DNA of 64,000 bases from positions 1 to 64,000 of the forward strand of contig CAWHQZ010000019.1 in the NCBI GenBank assembly GCA_963831645.1. Reading direction: 5' to 3'. The notes under the pieces were generated by a model, which had not been told where the DNA came from, did not search any database, and worked only from the letters and a program-made list of their open reading frames with translations. The position numbers were made by a program, and so were the translations under genes. Source of the stretch: CAWHQZ01 sp963831645. GTDB lineage: Bacteria > Pseudomonadota > Alphaproteobacteria > Rhizobiales > Aestuariivirgaceae. This document shows, piece after piece, positions 47,565 to 57,815 of the stretch (positions are counted from its first letter, which is position 1; every line of letters starts with the position of its first letter).

Positions 47565-49716
47565 TCACTCGTTCTCCGCCGCCAGAGTCGCCGCTTTGGT
47601 TTCCCGCTTGGAAAGATCTTCACCCGTCTGCTGGTCGACCGCCTTCATGGAAAGTCGAACCTTGCCGCGCTGGTCGAAGCCGAGCAGCTTCACCTTGACC
47701 TTGTCGCCCTCCTTGACCACGTCGCTCACCTTCGCCACCCGGCGCGGCGCCAGTTCGGAAACGTGGACGAGGCCGTCTTTGGCTCCAAAAAAGTTCACGA
47801 AAGCGCCAAAATCAACGACTTTGACCACCGTCCCGTCGTAGATTTCTCCAAGTTCGGGTTCCGACACGATCGATTTGATCCACTTGATCGCCGCGTTGAT
47901 CGCCTGGCCGCTGGCGGAGGCGATCTTGATCGTTCCATCATCCGAGATGTCAATCTTGGCCCCGGTCTTCTCGACGATTTCGCGAATGACCTTGCCACCG
48001 GAACCGATGACTTCCCGTATCTTGTCGGTCGGGATGGTCATAACCTCGATGCGCGGCGCATGCTCGCCGAGTCCTGGGCGGGCTTCGGTAATCGCTTGCG
48101 CCATCTTGGCCAGAATGTGCAGGCGGCCCTGCTTGGCCTGATACAACGCCGTCTGCATGATCTCTTCCGTGATGCCGGTGATCTTGATGTCCATCTGCAG
48201 AGAGGTAACGCCCTTGGCAGTACCGGCGACCTTGAAGTCCATATCGCCAAGGTGATCTTCATCGCCAAGAATGTCGGACAGGACGGCAAATTTGTCGCCT
48301 TCCTTGATGAGACCCATGGCGATGCCGGCCACGGGCGCCTTGAGCGGTACGCCTGCGTCCATGAGTGCCAGGGAAGAACCGCAGACGGTCGCCATGGATG
48401 ACGAGCCGTTCGAACTCGGTCACCTCCGACACTACGCGGATTGTGTAAGGAAATGTTTCCTGGGTTGGCAACATTGGATGGATTGCCCGCCAGGCAAGCT
48501 TGCCGTGGCCGATTTCCCGCCGCCCCGCGCCGCCCAGTCGCCCCGTTTCGCCCACCGAAAACGGCGGGAAGTTATAGTGGAGCAGGAACGTCTCCTTATA
48601 GGTTCCTTCGAGGGCGTCGATGTATTGCTCATCCTCGCCTGTGCCAAGCGTGGTGACGACGAGAGCCTGGGTCTCGCCGCGCGTAAACAGCGCCGAGCCG
48701 TGGGTGCGCGGCAGAACGCCCACTTCGCATACGATCGGCCGTACGGTTACCAGATCCCGGCCGTCGATGCGCTTGCCGGTGTCGAGAATACGGCCGCGAA
48801 CGATGTCTTTCTCGAGATGTTTGAAGGCGTCGGCGATCCTTTGTGGATCGGCGCCAAGCGGCGCGCTCTCGGGCGCCAAAGCAGCGATGGCTTTCTCCTT
48901 CACGGCCGCCAGCCTGTCGCGCCGTTCCTCCTTGCCGGCAATTCCGTACGCCGACGCAACGTCGGCTTCAGCCAGTCTGGCGATGTCGGCAAGCAGAGCC
49001 GCATTGTCAGTCGGCTGGAAATCGCGCGCCTCGCGCGCCGCGCGCTCGGCAAGACGAATGATCGCCTCGATGACCGGCTGAAAATTTCTCTGACCGAACA
49101 TGACGGCGCCCAGCATCATTTCCTCGCTCAGTTCCCGGGCTTCCGATTCGACCATGAGCACCGCTCCGGACGTTCCGGCCACCACCAGATCGAGATCGGA
49201 GGTCTTGATCTGCTCGAGGGTGGGATTGAGAACATATTCGCCGCCGATTGCGCCCACGCGAGCAGCACCAACCGGACCCATGAAAGGGGCACCCGACAGA
49301 GTGAGTGCGGCCGATGCGGCGACCAGGGCCACGATGTCGGGCTCGTTCTCGACATCGTAGGACAGGACGGTGGCGATCACCTGCGTGTCGTGGCGATAGC
49401 CCTCGACGAACAGCGGCCGGATCGGCCGGTCGATGAGGCGGGAGACCAGTGTTTCCTTTTCCGTCGGCCGTCCTTCACGCTTGAAATATCCGCCGGGAAT
49501 CTTGCCGGCCGAATAGGTTTTCTCCTGGTAGTTGACGGTCAAGGGAAAGAAGTCGGCGCCCGCCCGCGGTACGCGCTCGCTCACCACCGTTGCCAGAACG
49601 GTGGTTTCGCCGTAGCTCGCCAACACCGCTCCATCGGCCTGACGGGCCATGCGACCGGTCTCCAGCCGAAGGGTTCGGCCGCCCCATTCGATTTCCTCAA
49701 CATCTATGTTGAACAT
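47565..49716 (-). CDS. pnp: Polynucleotide phosphorylase, one apparent frameshift
   Basis: PNPase degrades RNA from the 3' end as part of the degradosome. The N-terminal frame (49716 to about 48413) carries the first RNase PH domain (VEEIEWGGRTLRLETGRMAR, YQEKTYSAGKIPGGYFKREG, LIDRPIRPLFVEG) and the start of the second (RTHGSALFTRGETQALVVTT). After VVSEVTE the frame slips. SNGSSSMATVCGSSLALMDA, the KH domain (VIGSGGKVIREIVEKTGAKI) and the S1 domain (YDGTVVKVVDFGAFVNFFG) lie in the next frame. Removing one base at about 48413 (an extra A in forward GTTCGAAC) gives one 716-residue protein of normal size. PNPase is so conserved that a sequence error is the first explanation. Confidence 0.92.
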
Positions 49717-49842
49717 CTGTCTTCCTTTTCATCATGCAAGGCTCGGCGTGACGCCGGAACAGGCCAGCGAAACGCATCTTCAGCTTCGCTTGCGCGTTGG
49801 TCAGCCGGCCGGGGCTGTGGTGCGCGCCCACGAGCAGTTCTT

Positions 49843-50112
49843 CTATCGGCGTATGCCGAGGCGCTCGATCAGATTCTGGTACCGCGCCTCGTCCTTCTCC
49901 TTGACATAGTCGAGGATGACCCGGCGCTGGCTTACCAGCTTAAGGAGCCCGCGACGCGAGTGATTGTCGTTCTTGTGGGTTTGAAAGTGATCGGTCAGAT
50001 ACTTGATGCGCTCTGACAAGAGCGCCACCTGGACTTCGGGCGAGCCGGTATCCGTAGTGGAAGTGGCAAATTCCTTGATCAGCGCCTTCTTGCGCTCGGC
50101 AGTCATCGACAT
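49843..50112 (-). CDS. rpsO: 30S ribosomal protein S15
   Basis: The 89 residues include EFATSTTDTGSPEVQVALLS, RIKYLTDHFQTHKNDNHSRR and LLKLVSQRRVILDYVKEKDE, matching S15 from end to end. It binds the central domain of 16S rRNA. It lies between truB and pnp as in most proteobacteria; the 126-bp gap to pnp could hold separate signals. Confidence 0.97.
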   Translation of the reverse strand: MSMTAERKKALIKEFATSTTDTGSPEVQVALLSERIKYLTDHFQTHKNDNHSRRGLLKLVSQRRVILDYVKEKDEARYQNLIERLGIRR

Positions 50113-50145
50113 CGGATACGCTCCTTTTCTCCGGCGCGTTGGCCG

Positions 50146-51066
50146 TCACGCCCGCTGAAGGTTGAACATGCGACGCGGCCTGATCTGGTGGCCATCACGG
50201 CTGGCCAGTGCGACGGGCAGTGCCCCTGACCGCACCAAGACCATGCCGCTCTGAACGCAGACCCCGGGATCCGCCAACGTGACCGGCAAACCCCGCCGCA
50301 GACGCTCGGCCTCCGCCTCGCTCAAGGCCAGTGCCGGGATGTCGTCCAGCACGGTCTCAAGCGGGCGAAGAACCCCTTCCGGAATTCCTCGGCCGGAGGC
50401 CTTATGGCTCAATTCCTCCAGCGTGACTAGCGGAATCATGTCGGCCTCGCCGAAGGGCCCAAGCGCTATGCGGCGGAGAGCGCCAACGTGCCCCCGGGAG
50501 CCGAGCGCACGGCCGAGGTCGCGGGCAAGCGCGCGCACATATGTACCCTTGCCGCACCGGGCTACAAACGTGGTTTGCGACAGCGTGGCATCGATCACCT
50601 CCAGACTTTCAATTTCAACCCATCTGGCGGCCGGGACGGTGATCGCGCCTCTTCGGGCAAGCGCATAGGAGCGCTCTCCGGCGATCTTGATCGCGGAAAA
50701 CGCCGGGGGAACCTGACTTATGCGGCCCACGAAACGGGGCAGCACTGCTTCGATTTCGAATCGCGCCGGGCGGTGAGAGGATTGTTCGGTGGCGACCCCT
50801 TCCAGATCGCCGGTCGAGGTCTCCGATCCCCAGATCACCGTGAATCGATAGGTTTTGCGCCCGTTCATCAGAAATGAAACGGTCTTTGTCGCTTCTCCGA
50901 GGGCCACCGGCAGGAGCCCGGTGGCGAGCGGATCGAGCGTACCGCCATGGCCGGCCTTGGCGGCATTGAAGGCGTGCTTCACCGCAGCCACGGCTGCCGC
51001 CGAACCAAGGCCCTGCGGTTTATCGAGAACTACCCAACCGTGACAGAGCGAGCGTGACTGTTTCAT
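50146..51066 (-). CDS. truB: tRNA pseudouridine(55) synthase TruB
   Basis: HGWVVLDKPQGLGSAAAVAA opens the protein and KAGHGGTLDPLATGLLPVAL carries the catalytic Asp. FVGRISQVPPAFSAIKIAGE and CGKGTYVRALARDLGRALGS are further TruB motifs. It makes pseudouridine 55 in the T-loop of tRNAs. Length 306 is normal, with a C-terminal PUA-like part. Its start overlaps rbfA by four bases. Confidence 0.96.
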   Translation of the reverse strand: MKQSRSLCHGWVVLDKPQGLGSAAAVAAVKHAFNAAKAGHGGTLDPLATGLLPVALGEATKTVSFLMNGRKTYRFTVIWGSETSTGDLEGVATEQSSHRPARFEIEAVLPRFVGRISQVPPAFSAIKIAGERSYALARRGAITVPAARWVEIESLEVIDATLSQTTFVARCGKGTYVRALARDLGRALGSRGHVGALRRIALGPFGEADMIPLVTLEELSHKASGRGIPEGVLRPLETVLDDIPALALSEAEAERLRRGLPVTLADPGVCVQSGMVLVRSGALPVALASRDGHQIRPRRMFNLQRA

Positions 51067-51449
51067 TTCTTGGCAGTGTCGAGGTCGCGGCGCACGGCAG
51101 GATGGCTCAGAACCTCGTCGACGCGTGCGGCATAGTCGAGCGTGCTATCGAGACGGAAACGAAGCTCCGGCATGAACTTCATGGTCAGACGTCGCGACAC
51201 GAGGCCGCGGATATGACGCCTGCTGCGTTCCAGCGCGGCCATCAGAGCTTCGCTCTCGTCGGTAAGGAAGGGGCGCACAAAGGCTGCCGCCAAGCGCAGG
51301 TCGGGTGACGTGGTGACTTCGAGCACGGTAACCCCGATACGCTCGATATCCGGATCGCCAGTCTCGCCGCGCGCAAACACTTCGGCTAAAGCGTGGCGGA
51401 CCAGTTCGCCGGCTCGCAGCTGACGCTGGGAAGGAGGGGAACCTGGCAT
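51063..51449 (-). CDS. rbfA: Ribosome-binding factor A
   Basis: A single KH-type domain: QLRAGELVRHALAEVFARGE, IGVTVLEVTTSPDLRLAAAF and RSRRHIRGLVSRRLTMKFMP. It matures the 30S subunit (16S processing) and matters in the cold. Length 128 is typical. It sits between infB and truB. Confidence 0.95.
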   Translation of the reverse strand: MPGSPPSQRQLRAGELVRHALAEVFARGETGDPDIERIGVTVLEVTTSPDLRLAAAFVRPFLTDESEALMAALERSRRHIRGLVSRRLTMKFMPELRFRLDSTLDYAARVDEVLSHPAVRRDLDTAKK

Positions 51450-51527
51450 CTACCTGTCCCTAGGCATTTTCCGGCCGAGCCGAATTGCCCTCCGGTCGTT
51501 GCCCGAGGGCAGGCCTTCGCCGACCGC

Positions 51528-54039
51528 TCAGAGCGTCCGTTTCACGGCCTCGACCCGGAAACACTCGATGACGTCGCCTTGGCGCATGTCCTGGTAGTTG
51601 TCGAACGCCATTCCACATTCCTGGCCGGCCAACACCTCCCTCACTTCATCCTTGAAGCGCTTCAGCGTAGAAAGGGTACCTTCGTGAATCACCACGTTGT
51701 CGCGGATGAGGCGGACCCTGGCGCCGCGCTGCACGACGCCTTCAGTGACCTGGCAGCCTGCAACTTTGCCGACTCTCGTGATATCGAAGATCTGCAGTAT
51801 TTTCGCGTTGCCGAGGAACGTCTCGCGCAAAGTCGGAGACAGCAGGCCCGACATCACCTTTTTCACATCATCCACCAGGTCGTAGATGATGTTGTAGTAG
51901 CGGATTTCGATGCCGGCGTGTTCGGCGGCGTCGCGCGCCTGTTGGTTGGCACGGACGTTGAAGCCCAGCACCACTGCACCCGCAGCCGTGGGCAAGCGAA
52001 ATATCGCTTTCGCTGATCGCGCCCACACCGTAGTGCAGGACGCGGCCGGCCACCTCGTTGGTCGAGAGCTTTTCCACCGCCTGAACGATCGCTTCCGCCG
52101 AGCCCTGAACGTCAGCCTTGACAAGAAGCGTCACTTCCTTGCGCTGACCCTCCTTGAGCTGGCTCATCATCTGCTCGAGCGACGAGCGTGCGACCGCCGC
52201 GCCGCGCGTCTCGCGCCGCTTACGTTCGCGATAGTCGGTTACCTCGCGCGCCCGGGCCTCGCTCTCCACGACTGCGAACGGATCGCCGGCCTCGGGAGCA
52301 CTCGACAGACCGAGCACCTCTACGGGAACCGAGGCGCCGGCAGAATCGATGTGCTCGCCCTTGTCGTTGACCAGGGCGCGCACCCGGCCCCAGGCGGAAC
52401 CGGCAACGAAGATGTCGCCGAGGCGAAGCGTGCCATTCTGCACCAGGACCGTCGCAACCGGGCCGCGGCCACGGTCGAGTTGGGCCTCGACGACGATGCC
52501 CGAGGCCGAACGATGCGGGTTGGCCCGCAGCGACTGGACTTCCGTCTGAAGCAGAATGACGTCGAGCAGCCGGTCGAGATTGGTACCTTTGGTCGCCGAT
52601 ACTTCAACCTCGAGAGTTTCACCGCCCATGCTCTCAACCACTACATCGTGACTGAGAAGATCGGTCCTGACCCGCGTCGGGTTGGCCTGTTGCTTGTCGA
52701 TCTTGTTGATCGCCACGATGATCGGAACTTCGGCCGCCTTGGCGTGATTGATCGCTTCCACGGTCTGCGGCATCACCCCGTCATCGGCGGCCACCACCAG
52801 CACGACGATGTCGGTGACCTTGGCGCCGCGGGCCCGCATCGACGTGAAGGCTTCGTGACCCGGCGTATCGATGAACGTAATGAGCCCCCCCGATGTCTCG
52901 ACCTGGTAGGCACCGATATGCTGCGTGATGCCGCCGGCCTCGCCGGCGACCACGTTGGTCTTGCGCAATGCATCGAGAAGCGAGGTCTTGCCGTGGTCGA
53001 CGTGACCCATGATGGTTACGACCGGCGGCCGGGCAACAAGACTTTCATCGCTGTCGGCCTCGCCCATCAGGCCTTCCTCGACATCGGATTCGGACACCCG
53101 CTTGACCGTATGGCCCAGTTCCTCGGCGATGAGCTGGGCGGTGTCGGCATCGATGATGTCGTTGATGGTGTGCATCTCACCCTGCTTCATCAGCAGCTTG
53201 ATGAGGTCGACCGCCCGCTCCGCCATGCGGTTGGCCAGCTCCTGGATGGTGATCACCTCCGGAATCGTCACCTCGCGCACCCGTTTCTCGGTCGGCATCT
53301 GGAAACCCTGGGCCTGCTTCTTCTGCCGTTCGGTGCGGCGCCGGAACGCGGCCAGCGAGCGGCCTTTTTCATCGCCGTCCTGGAGGGCATTGGAGATCGT
53401 CAGCTTGCCGCGCCGGCGTTCGACATCGACTTTCGTTCGGGCTGGCTGCGGCTTGACTTCACGCTTTAGCTTGCTGCGCCCTCTGGCTGCATCCTCGTCG
53501 CTTTCGGCCTCCATGCCGACCCGGGGCTCCAGCCGGCGTGCCGTCTCTTCGCCGCGCCGCTTGGCTTCCGCTTCAGCCTTTCGGCGTGCTTCCTCTTCCG
53601 CCTTGCGCGCCTCGGCCGCCTCGCGTTCCCGAAGTTCGCGCTCTTCGATCTCAGCGCGTCGGCTGGCGTCATCCAAAGCGCGCTTGCGCTCCTCGGCTTC
53701 ACGCACACGTGAATCGGCCAGGGCGCGCTCGCGCGCTTCTTTCTCATCTTCGGTCAGTGTCCTGAGCACCATGCCCGGTTTCACCGTCACGACCGGCTCA
53801 GCCTTGTGCTCGGGGCGCGAAGGCAACGGACGCAGGTTCAGGCCGATCTGCTCGCGGGTCTCGATCCGCGATGGCTCACCGGTGCCGGGCGTGCGTTTGC
53901 GCTTGATCTCGACAGCAACGGTCTTCGAGCGGCCATGCGAGAAGTTCTGCCGCACCCGGCCCTGCTCGATCACCGGCCGCTTCACGCTCAGGGTGCGGCC
54001 ACTCGCCGGCTTGATGGTTGTGTCGTTGGTATCGCTCAT
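51528..54039 (-). CDS. infB: Translation initiation factor IF-2, one apparent frameshift
   Basis: ATG 54039 (MSDTNDTTIKPASGRTL) begins a basic/acidic N-terminal region with a long Ala/Glu/Arg helix (about 110-190). The GTPase has VTIMGHVDHGKTSLLDALRK, DTPGHEAFTSMRARGA and IVAINKIDK. Domain II and the C-terminal domains follow. At VGAISESDISLA the frame breaks because of an extra base in the run at 51990-51992. TAAGAVVLGFNVRANQQARD through GDVIECFRVEAVKRTL continue in the next frame. Corrected length is about 836 residues. IF-2 places initiator tRNA on the ribosome and is essential, so a sequence error is likely. Confidence 0.92.
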
Positions 54040-54043
54040 GCGC

Positions 54044-54649
54044 TCACTGTAGTTGCGTGTCTTCAACGTCCGGATTTTCGTAGAACGCAACCCGCCGCGC
54101 TGCGTTCAGCAATCTCTCCGCAAGCCGCCCCTCAATGACGGCTGCATGTACCACATTAGTCCGGCCCAATGCCAAATCCAATTCGGCCGAAGTAAACACG
54201 TCGACGGTCTCGCAGCGGGGCGCGATCTTGGCGCGCAATTTGCGGCGACCGTCATCCGCGCCGTCGGCTGCTTCAACGAGGATACGCACGTCGTTCGCCA
54301 CCAGCGCAGCGGCCGTCCTTTCGTAACCGGTCACCACCAGGCCGGCTTTGTTGGCGAGCGACAGCAGCTCGCGAGCTTCACGCCGAAGAAGGCCGGCGGT
54401 GCGCGCAACGAGGTCCGCCTCGACACGGCAGGGCTGCTTGAATGCACTGACGAACCGCTTTTCCTTCACCGCCCTGGCGAGCGCCTGTGAGTTCGCAGCA
54501 ACCCAGACGCCACGTCCCGGCAGTCTCCGGTGCAAATCCGGCACGACCACGTCGCCCGGGCCGAGAACGAACCGGATCATGGTGTCGGGGTCAAGACGCT
54601 GGCGGGTCACAATGCACATGCGGTTGGCGTCCAATTCGTTGGCTGGCAT
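54044..54649 (-). CDS. YlxR (DUF448) RNA-binding protein with L7Ae-like C-terminus
   Basis: Residues 1-90 are YlxR: RMCIVTRQRLDPDTMIRFVL, DLHRRLPGRGVWVAA and AVKEKRFVSAFKQP. Residues 95-190 resemble the ribosomal L7Ae/YlxQ-type fold (LLSLANKAGLVVTGYERTAA, VRILVEAADGADDGRRKLRA). The two parts are separate genes in Firmicutes but commonly fused in alphaproteobacteria. Its place between nusA and infB is conserved. The exact role is unknown. Confidence 0.9.
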   Translation of the reverse strand: MPANELDANRMCIVTRQRLDPDTMIRFVLGPGDVVVPDLHRRLPGRGVWVAANSQALARAVKEKRFVSAFKQPCRVEADLVARTAGLLRREARELLSLANKAGLVVTGYERTAAALVANDVRILVEAADGADDGRRKLRAKIAPRCETVDVFTSAELDLALGRTNVVHAAVIEGRLAERLLNAARRVAFYENPDVEDTQLQ

Positions 54650-54658
54650 CGCTAGCGG

Positions 54659-56273
54659 TCAGGAGGGCGGCGCCGCCGGTGGCTCAGCGGCGTCGGGCGG
54701 AGCAGAAGAAGCAGTCGGGGCTTCGACCCAGCCGGCTTTCACGCGGGCCGCCATGATCACTGCGTCGGCTTCTGCCGGAGATATTCCGAGGTCGCTGAGC
54801 GCACCCTTGTGACGCGTGTTTTCGGTGCCTTTGCGCTCGGTCCAGCCAACCAGGTCGTCGCTCGCGCAGCCCGCCAGATCCTCGACCGACAGGATGCCGG
54901 CTTCACCGAAGGCAACCAGCATTGCGCCCGTGACCCCTTCGACGTCCTTCAACTCGTCGAGAACGCCGAAGCTCCTTGCGCCGCGCGTCCTGTTCGGCGG
55001 CCTTGCGATCCAGGTAGTCGCGGGCGCGCGCCTGGAGCTCGCCTGCCATTTCCTCATCGATGCCCTCGACGGCGGAAAGTTCGCTGGCAGCAATAAAAGC
55101 CACATCGTCGACGGTGGCGAAGCCCTCAGATGCCAGCAGCTGCGCCAGCATCTCGTCAACATCGAGCGCTTCAATGAAGCGCCGTGTGCGCTCAGAAAAC
55201 TCCTTTTGACGACGCTCGGACTCATCGGCCTCGGTCATGATGTCGATGTCCCAGCCGGTCAGCTGCGAGGCAAGCCGCACATTCTGGCCGCGCCGGCCGA
55301 TCGCCAGCGACAGCTGTTCGTCCGGCACCACGACCTCGATACGCTCGGCTTCCTCGTCGAGAACGACTTTGGCGACCTCGGCCGGGGCCAGGGCATTGAC
55401 GATGAAGGTCGCCGCGTCGGGTGACCACGGGATGATGTCGATTTTTTCTCCCTGCAGTTCATTCACCACCGCCTGCACCCGCGATCCGCGCATGCCGACG
55501 CACGCGCCGACCGGATCGATCGACGACTCCTTCGAGCGAACCGCGATCTTGGCGCGCGAGCCCGGATCGCGGGCAACGGCCACGACCTCGACGACGCCGT
55601 CGTAGATCTCCGGTACTTCCTGGGCAAACAGGCGCGCCATGAATTCGGGATGGGTGCGCGACAGAAAAATCTGCGGCCCGCGCTGCTCCCGGCGTACGTC
55701 ATAGACATAAGCGCGGATGCGGTCACCGCTGCGGAAGGTCTCGCGGGGCAACGTCTCGTCGCGCCGGACGATGGCCTCGCCGCGGCCCAGATCGGCGATG
55801 ACATTGCCGTATTCGACCCGCTTCACCACTCCATGCACGATCTCGCCGATACGGTCTTTGTACTCGTTGTATTGGCGCTCCCGTTCGGCGTCGCGGACCT
55901 TCTGCACGATCACCTGCTTGGCGTTCTGTGCGGCAATGCGGCCGAAATCGATGGGCGGCAGCGGTTCGGCTATGTAGTCGCCAACATTGGCGGCCGGATT
56001 CTTGTTGCGCGCCTCGGCGAGCGAAATCTGGGTGGCATCGTTTTCGATGGTTTCGACGACCATCAGCAGGCGATTCAATCTGATCTCGCCGGTCTTCGAA
56101 TCGATCTCGGCGCGAATCTCGTTCTCCTGCCCGTAGCGGGAGCGTGCCGCTCGCTGAATCGCGTCTTCCATGGCCTGCAGGACCACGATCTTGTCGATCG
56201 CCTTATCCCGGGCGACCGCATCGGCGATCTGCAGGAGTTCCAGACGATTGGCGCTAACTGCTGTTTCAGCCAT
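54659..56273 (-). CDS. nusA: Transcription termination/antitermination factor NusA, one apparent frameshift
   Basis: ATG 56273 gives MAETAVSANRLELLQIADAV. The N-terminal RNA polymerase-binding domain, S1 domain (IGEIVHGVVKRVEYGNVIAD), KH1 (ACVGMRGSRVQAVVNELQGE) and KH2 (LSLAIGRRGQNVRLASQLTG) are intact. In the C-terminal HhH repeats the frame breaks after DARRKEL near 54968, where one extra base lies (CTTCGGCG on the coding strand). The remaining GVLDELKDVEGVTGAMLVAF, DLAGCASDDLVGWTERKG and ISPAEADAVIMAARVKAGW lie in the next frame. Corrected length is about 537 residues. The rimP stop overlaps its start by 8 bp. Confidence 0.92.
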
Positions 56274-56874
56274 CTTGTTCTCCACTTTCGCTTGCAACGT
56301 GCGCGCCCTCGATCCAGTCGCTGCCGTCGCGCATTCCTTCGGCCGGGCGGCGGGCACGGGCGTCGGCAATCAGCTCCTCCGTCATCACCAGCTTGGCCTC
56401 GGCAATGGCCCGGAACGGCAGGCCGACCACGATCTCCTCCGTGCTTCCCGGCAGCGGGTCGACGCGCAGGCGGACTTCGCCATCGGCAAAACCCGCGAGG
56501 ACGCCGCGAAAGCGCCGGCGGCCGGACTGTGGCTCGATCAGCTCGACTTTCGCCTGATGGCCCGTCCATGTGGAAAAATCCGAAGGCCGTACCAGCGGCC
56601 GGTCGATGCCGGGAGAAGACACCTCGAGCTCATAGCTGCCGGGGATCGGATCCTCGACATCGAGGATCGGCGAGATCGCCTTGCTTACCCGCTCGCAGTC
56701 GTCGATCGACATGGTGCCGTCCGGCCGTTCCGCCATGATCTGCAGGATCCGCCCGGCGCCCGTCATCATGCGTATGCGGACGATTTGAAAGCCCATGTTT
56801 TCGAGCGCCGGTTCGATCAGCCTGGCAACCGCCAGGGAAGTGCCGGTTTCGCGGCTCAGCCTCTGCTCCTTCAA
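56266..56874 (-). CDS. rimP: Ribosome maturation factor RimP
   Basis: The protein shows ARLIEPALENMGFQIVRIRM, GTMSIDDCERVSKAISPILD and YELEVSSPGIDRPLVRPSDF, the signature of the 30S assembly factor RimP (YhbC). The SH3-like C-terminal domain is FRGVLAGFADGEVRLRV. The start may be this ATG or one a few codons later. Its last codons overlap nusA, so it opens the rimP-nusA-ylxR-infB-rbfA-truB-rpsO-pnp cluster. Confidence 0.95.
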   Translation of the reverse strand: MKEQRLSRETGTSLAVARLIEPALENMGFQIVRIRMMTGAGRILQIMAERPDGTMSIDDCERVSKAISPILDVEDPIPGSYELEVSSPGIDRPLVRPSDFSTWTGHQAKVELIEPQSGRRRFRGVLAGFADGEVRLRVDPLPGSTEEIVVGLPFRAIAEAKLVMTEELIADARARRPAEGMRDGSDWIEGAHVASESGEQDG

Positions 56875-56897
56875 TTCCGGTTCCTGTGTTCAACAAC

Positions 56898-56922
56898 AAA
56901 AAAGCGGGCCCCGTCGGGACCC
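56898..56922 (-). terminator. Intrinsic terminator after trmB
   Basis: On the minus strand GGGTCCC-GACG-GGGGCCC can form a 7-bp stem with a short loop, followed by GC and a run of six T. It lies between trmB and rimP, so metK-trmB transcription probably stops here and rimP-nusA has its own promoter between this hairpin and 56874. Confidence 0.75.
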
Positions 56923-57017
56923 ACTCTCAACGATTTCCTCGGAGACAGCCTCAATCCGAAGACTATGTGAGAATGAATTCGTCGCCACTTATATACAAGC
57001 TGGCCGGCGATGTGCAA

Positions 57018-57069
57018 GTGCTCAACTTCAGGCGCTCTCTACAGTGCTCAACTTCAGCCGCGTTCTGCA
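57018..57069. repeat. 26-bp tandem repeat over the trmB stop
   Basis: GTGCTCAACTTCAG begins both 57018-57043 and 57044-57069; the rest of each unit is similar (GCGCTCTCTACA versus CCGCGTTCTGCA), and GTGCTC starts a third time at 57070. The trmB stop (TCA at 57054-57056) lies inside the second unit. Confidence 0.7.
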
Positions 57070-57779
57070 GTGCTCGGGCGTCCATCTGCGTCAGCGCGGC
57101 GGAAGAAGCGCAAATAAGCGGGCCGGCGGCCGGCGGCGACCGCCTTGGCCTCGTATCGGGTCGAGGGCCAATCGGCCGGCCGGAGGCGCCAGTCAGCGGC
57201 CCGCTCGGCGCTCCAGACGAAGCCGCCATGAGCGCGGACATGGAAAAGGATCCAGCGCACGTACTCAGCAATGTCGGAGGCGATGCGAAGCTCACCACCC
57301 GGCTTCATGGTCCTGAACATTTCGGCAAGCGTTGCCTGGCATATCAGGCGGCGTCTCTTGTGGCGCGCTTTTGGCCACGGATCCGGATAGAGGACGAAGA
57401 TGCGCGCCAGGCTCATTGGGGCGAGGCGTTCCAGGAGATGGCGGGCATCGCCGTCGAAAATCCGGATGTTGGCCGCGGAACTACCGTCGACCTGATGCAG
57501 GAGCCTGGCGATGCCGTTCACGAAAACCTCGGCCCCGATGAACCCGGTTTCGGGATTGGCCAGGGCGAGTGCCATCAGGTGCTCGCCGCCGCCAAAGCCG
57601 ATTTCCAGCCAGATTTCCGCGGGGCGGTCGGCAAACAGGGATTCCGGGTCGAGATGGCCAGCCGGCGGTAATTCGATCCTGAGCCGGGGCAGGAGCGCAG
57701 CAAGAAGTGACCGCCGGCGATCGCTCAGCGCTTTCGCCTTGCGCCGGCCATAGAGCTGGTAGCGCCGCGGCCCGCTCAC
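57054..57779 (-). CDS. trmB: tRNA (guanine-N7-)-methyltransferase TrmB
   Basis: A SAM-binding fold with motif I WLEIGFGGGEHLMALALANP, FIGAEVFVNGIARLL, and the TrmB signature FVLYPDPWPKARHKRRRLI. It methylates G46 in tRNA variable loops. Length 241 is normal. It follows metK by 36 bp on the same strand. The C-terminal codons lie in a small tandem repeat. Confidence 0.95.
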   Translation of the reverse strand: MSGPRRYQLYGRRKAKALSDRRRSLLAALLPRLRIELPPAGHLDPESLFADRPAEIWLEIGFGGGEHLMALALANPETGFIGAEVFVNGIARLLHQVDGSSAANIRIFDGDARHLLERLAPMSLARIFVLYPDPWPKARHKRRRLICQATLAEMFRTMKPGGELRIASDIAEYVRWILFHVRAHGGFVWSAERAADWRLRPADWPSTRYEAKAVAAGRRPAYLRFFRRADADGRPSTAERG

Positions 57780-57815
57780 AGCTCCGGCGCGCGTCTGGCT
57801 AGGGCTACGCTGGCT

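Noticed and set aside
47565..48395. Separate gene starting MATVCGSSLALMDAG
   Set aside because: This is the 3' part of pnp after a one-base slip; it lacks its own ribosome binding site and begins in mid-domain.
51910..53469. 519-codon plus-strand frame opposite infB
   Set aside because: Antisense shadow of infB with no ribosome binding site or known motif.
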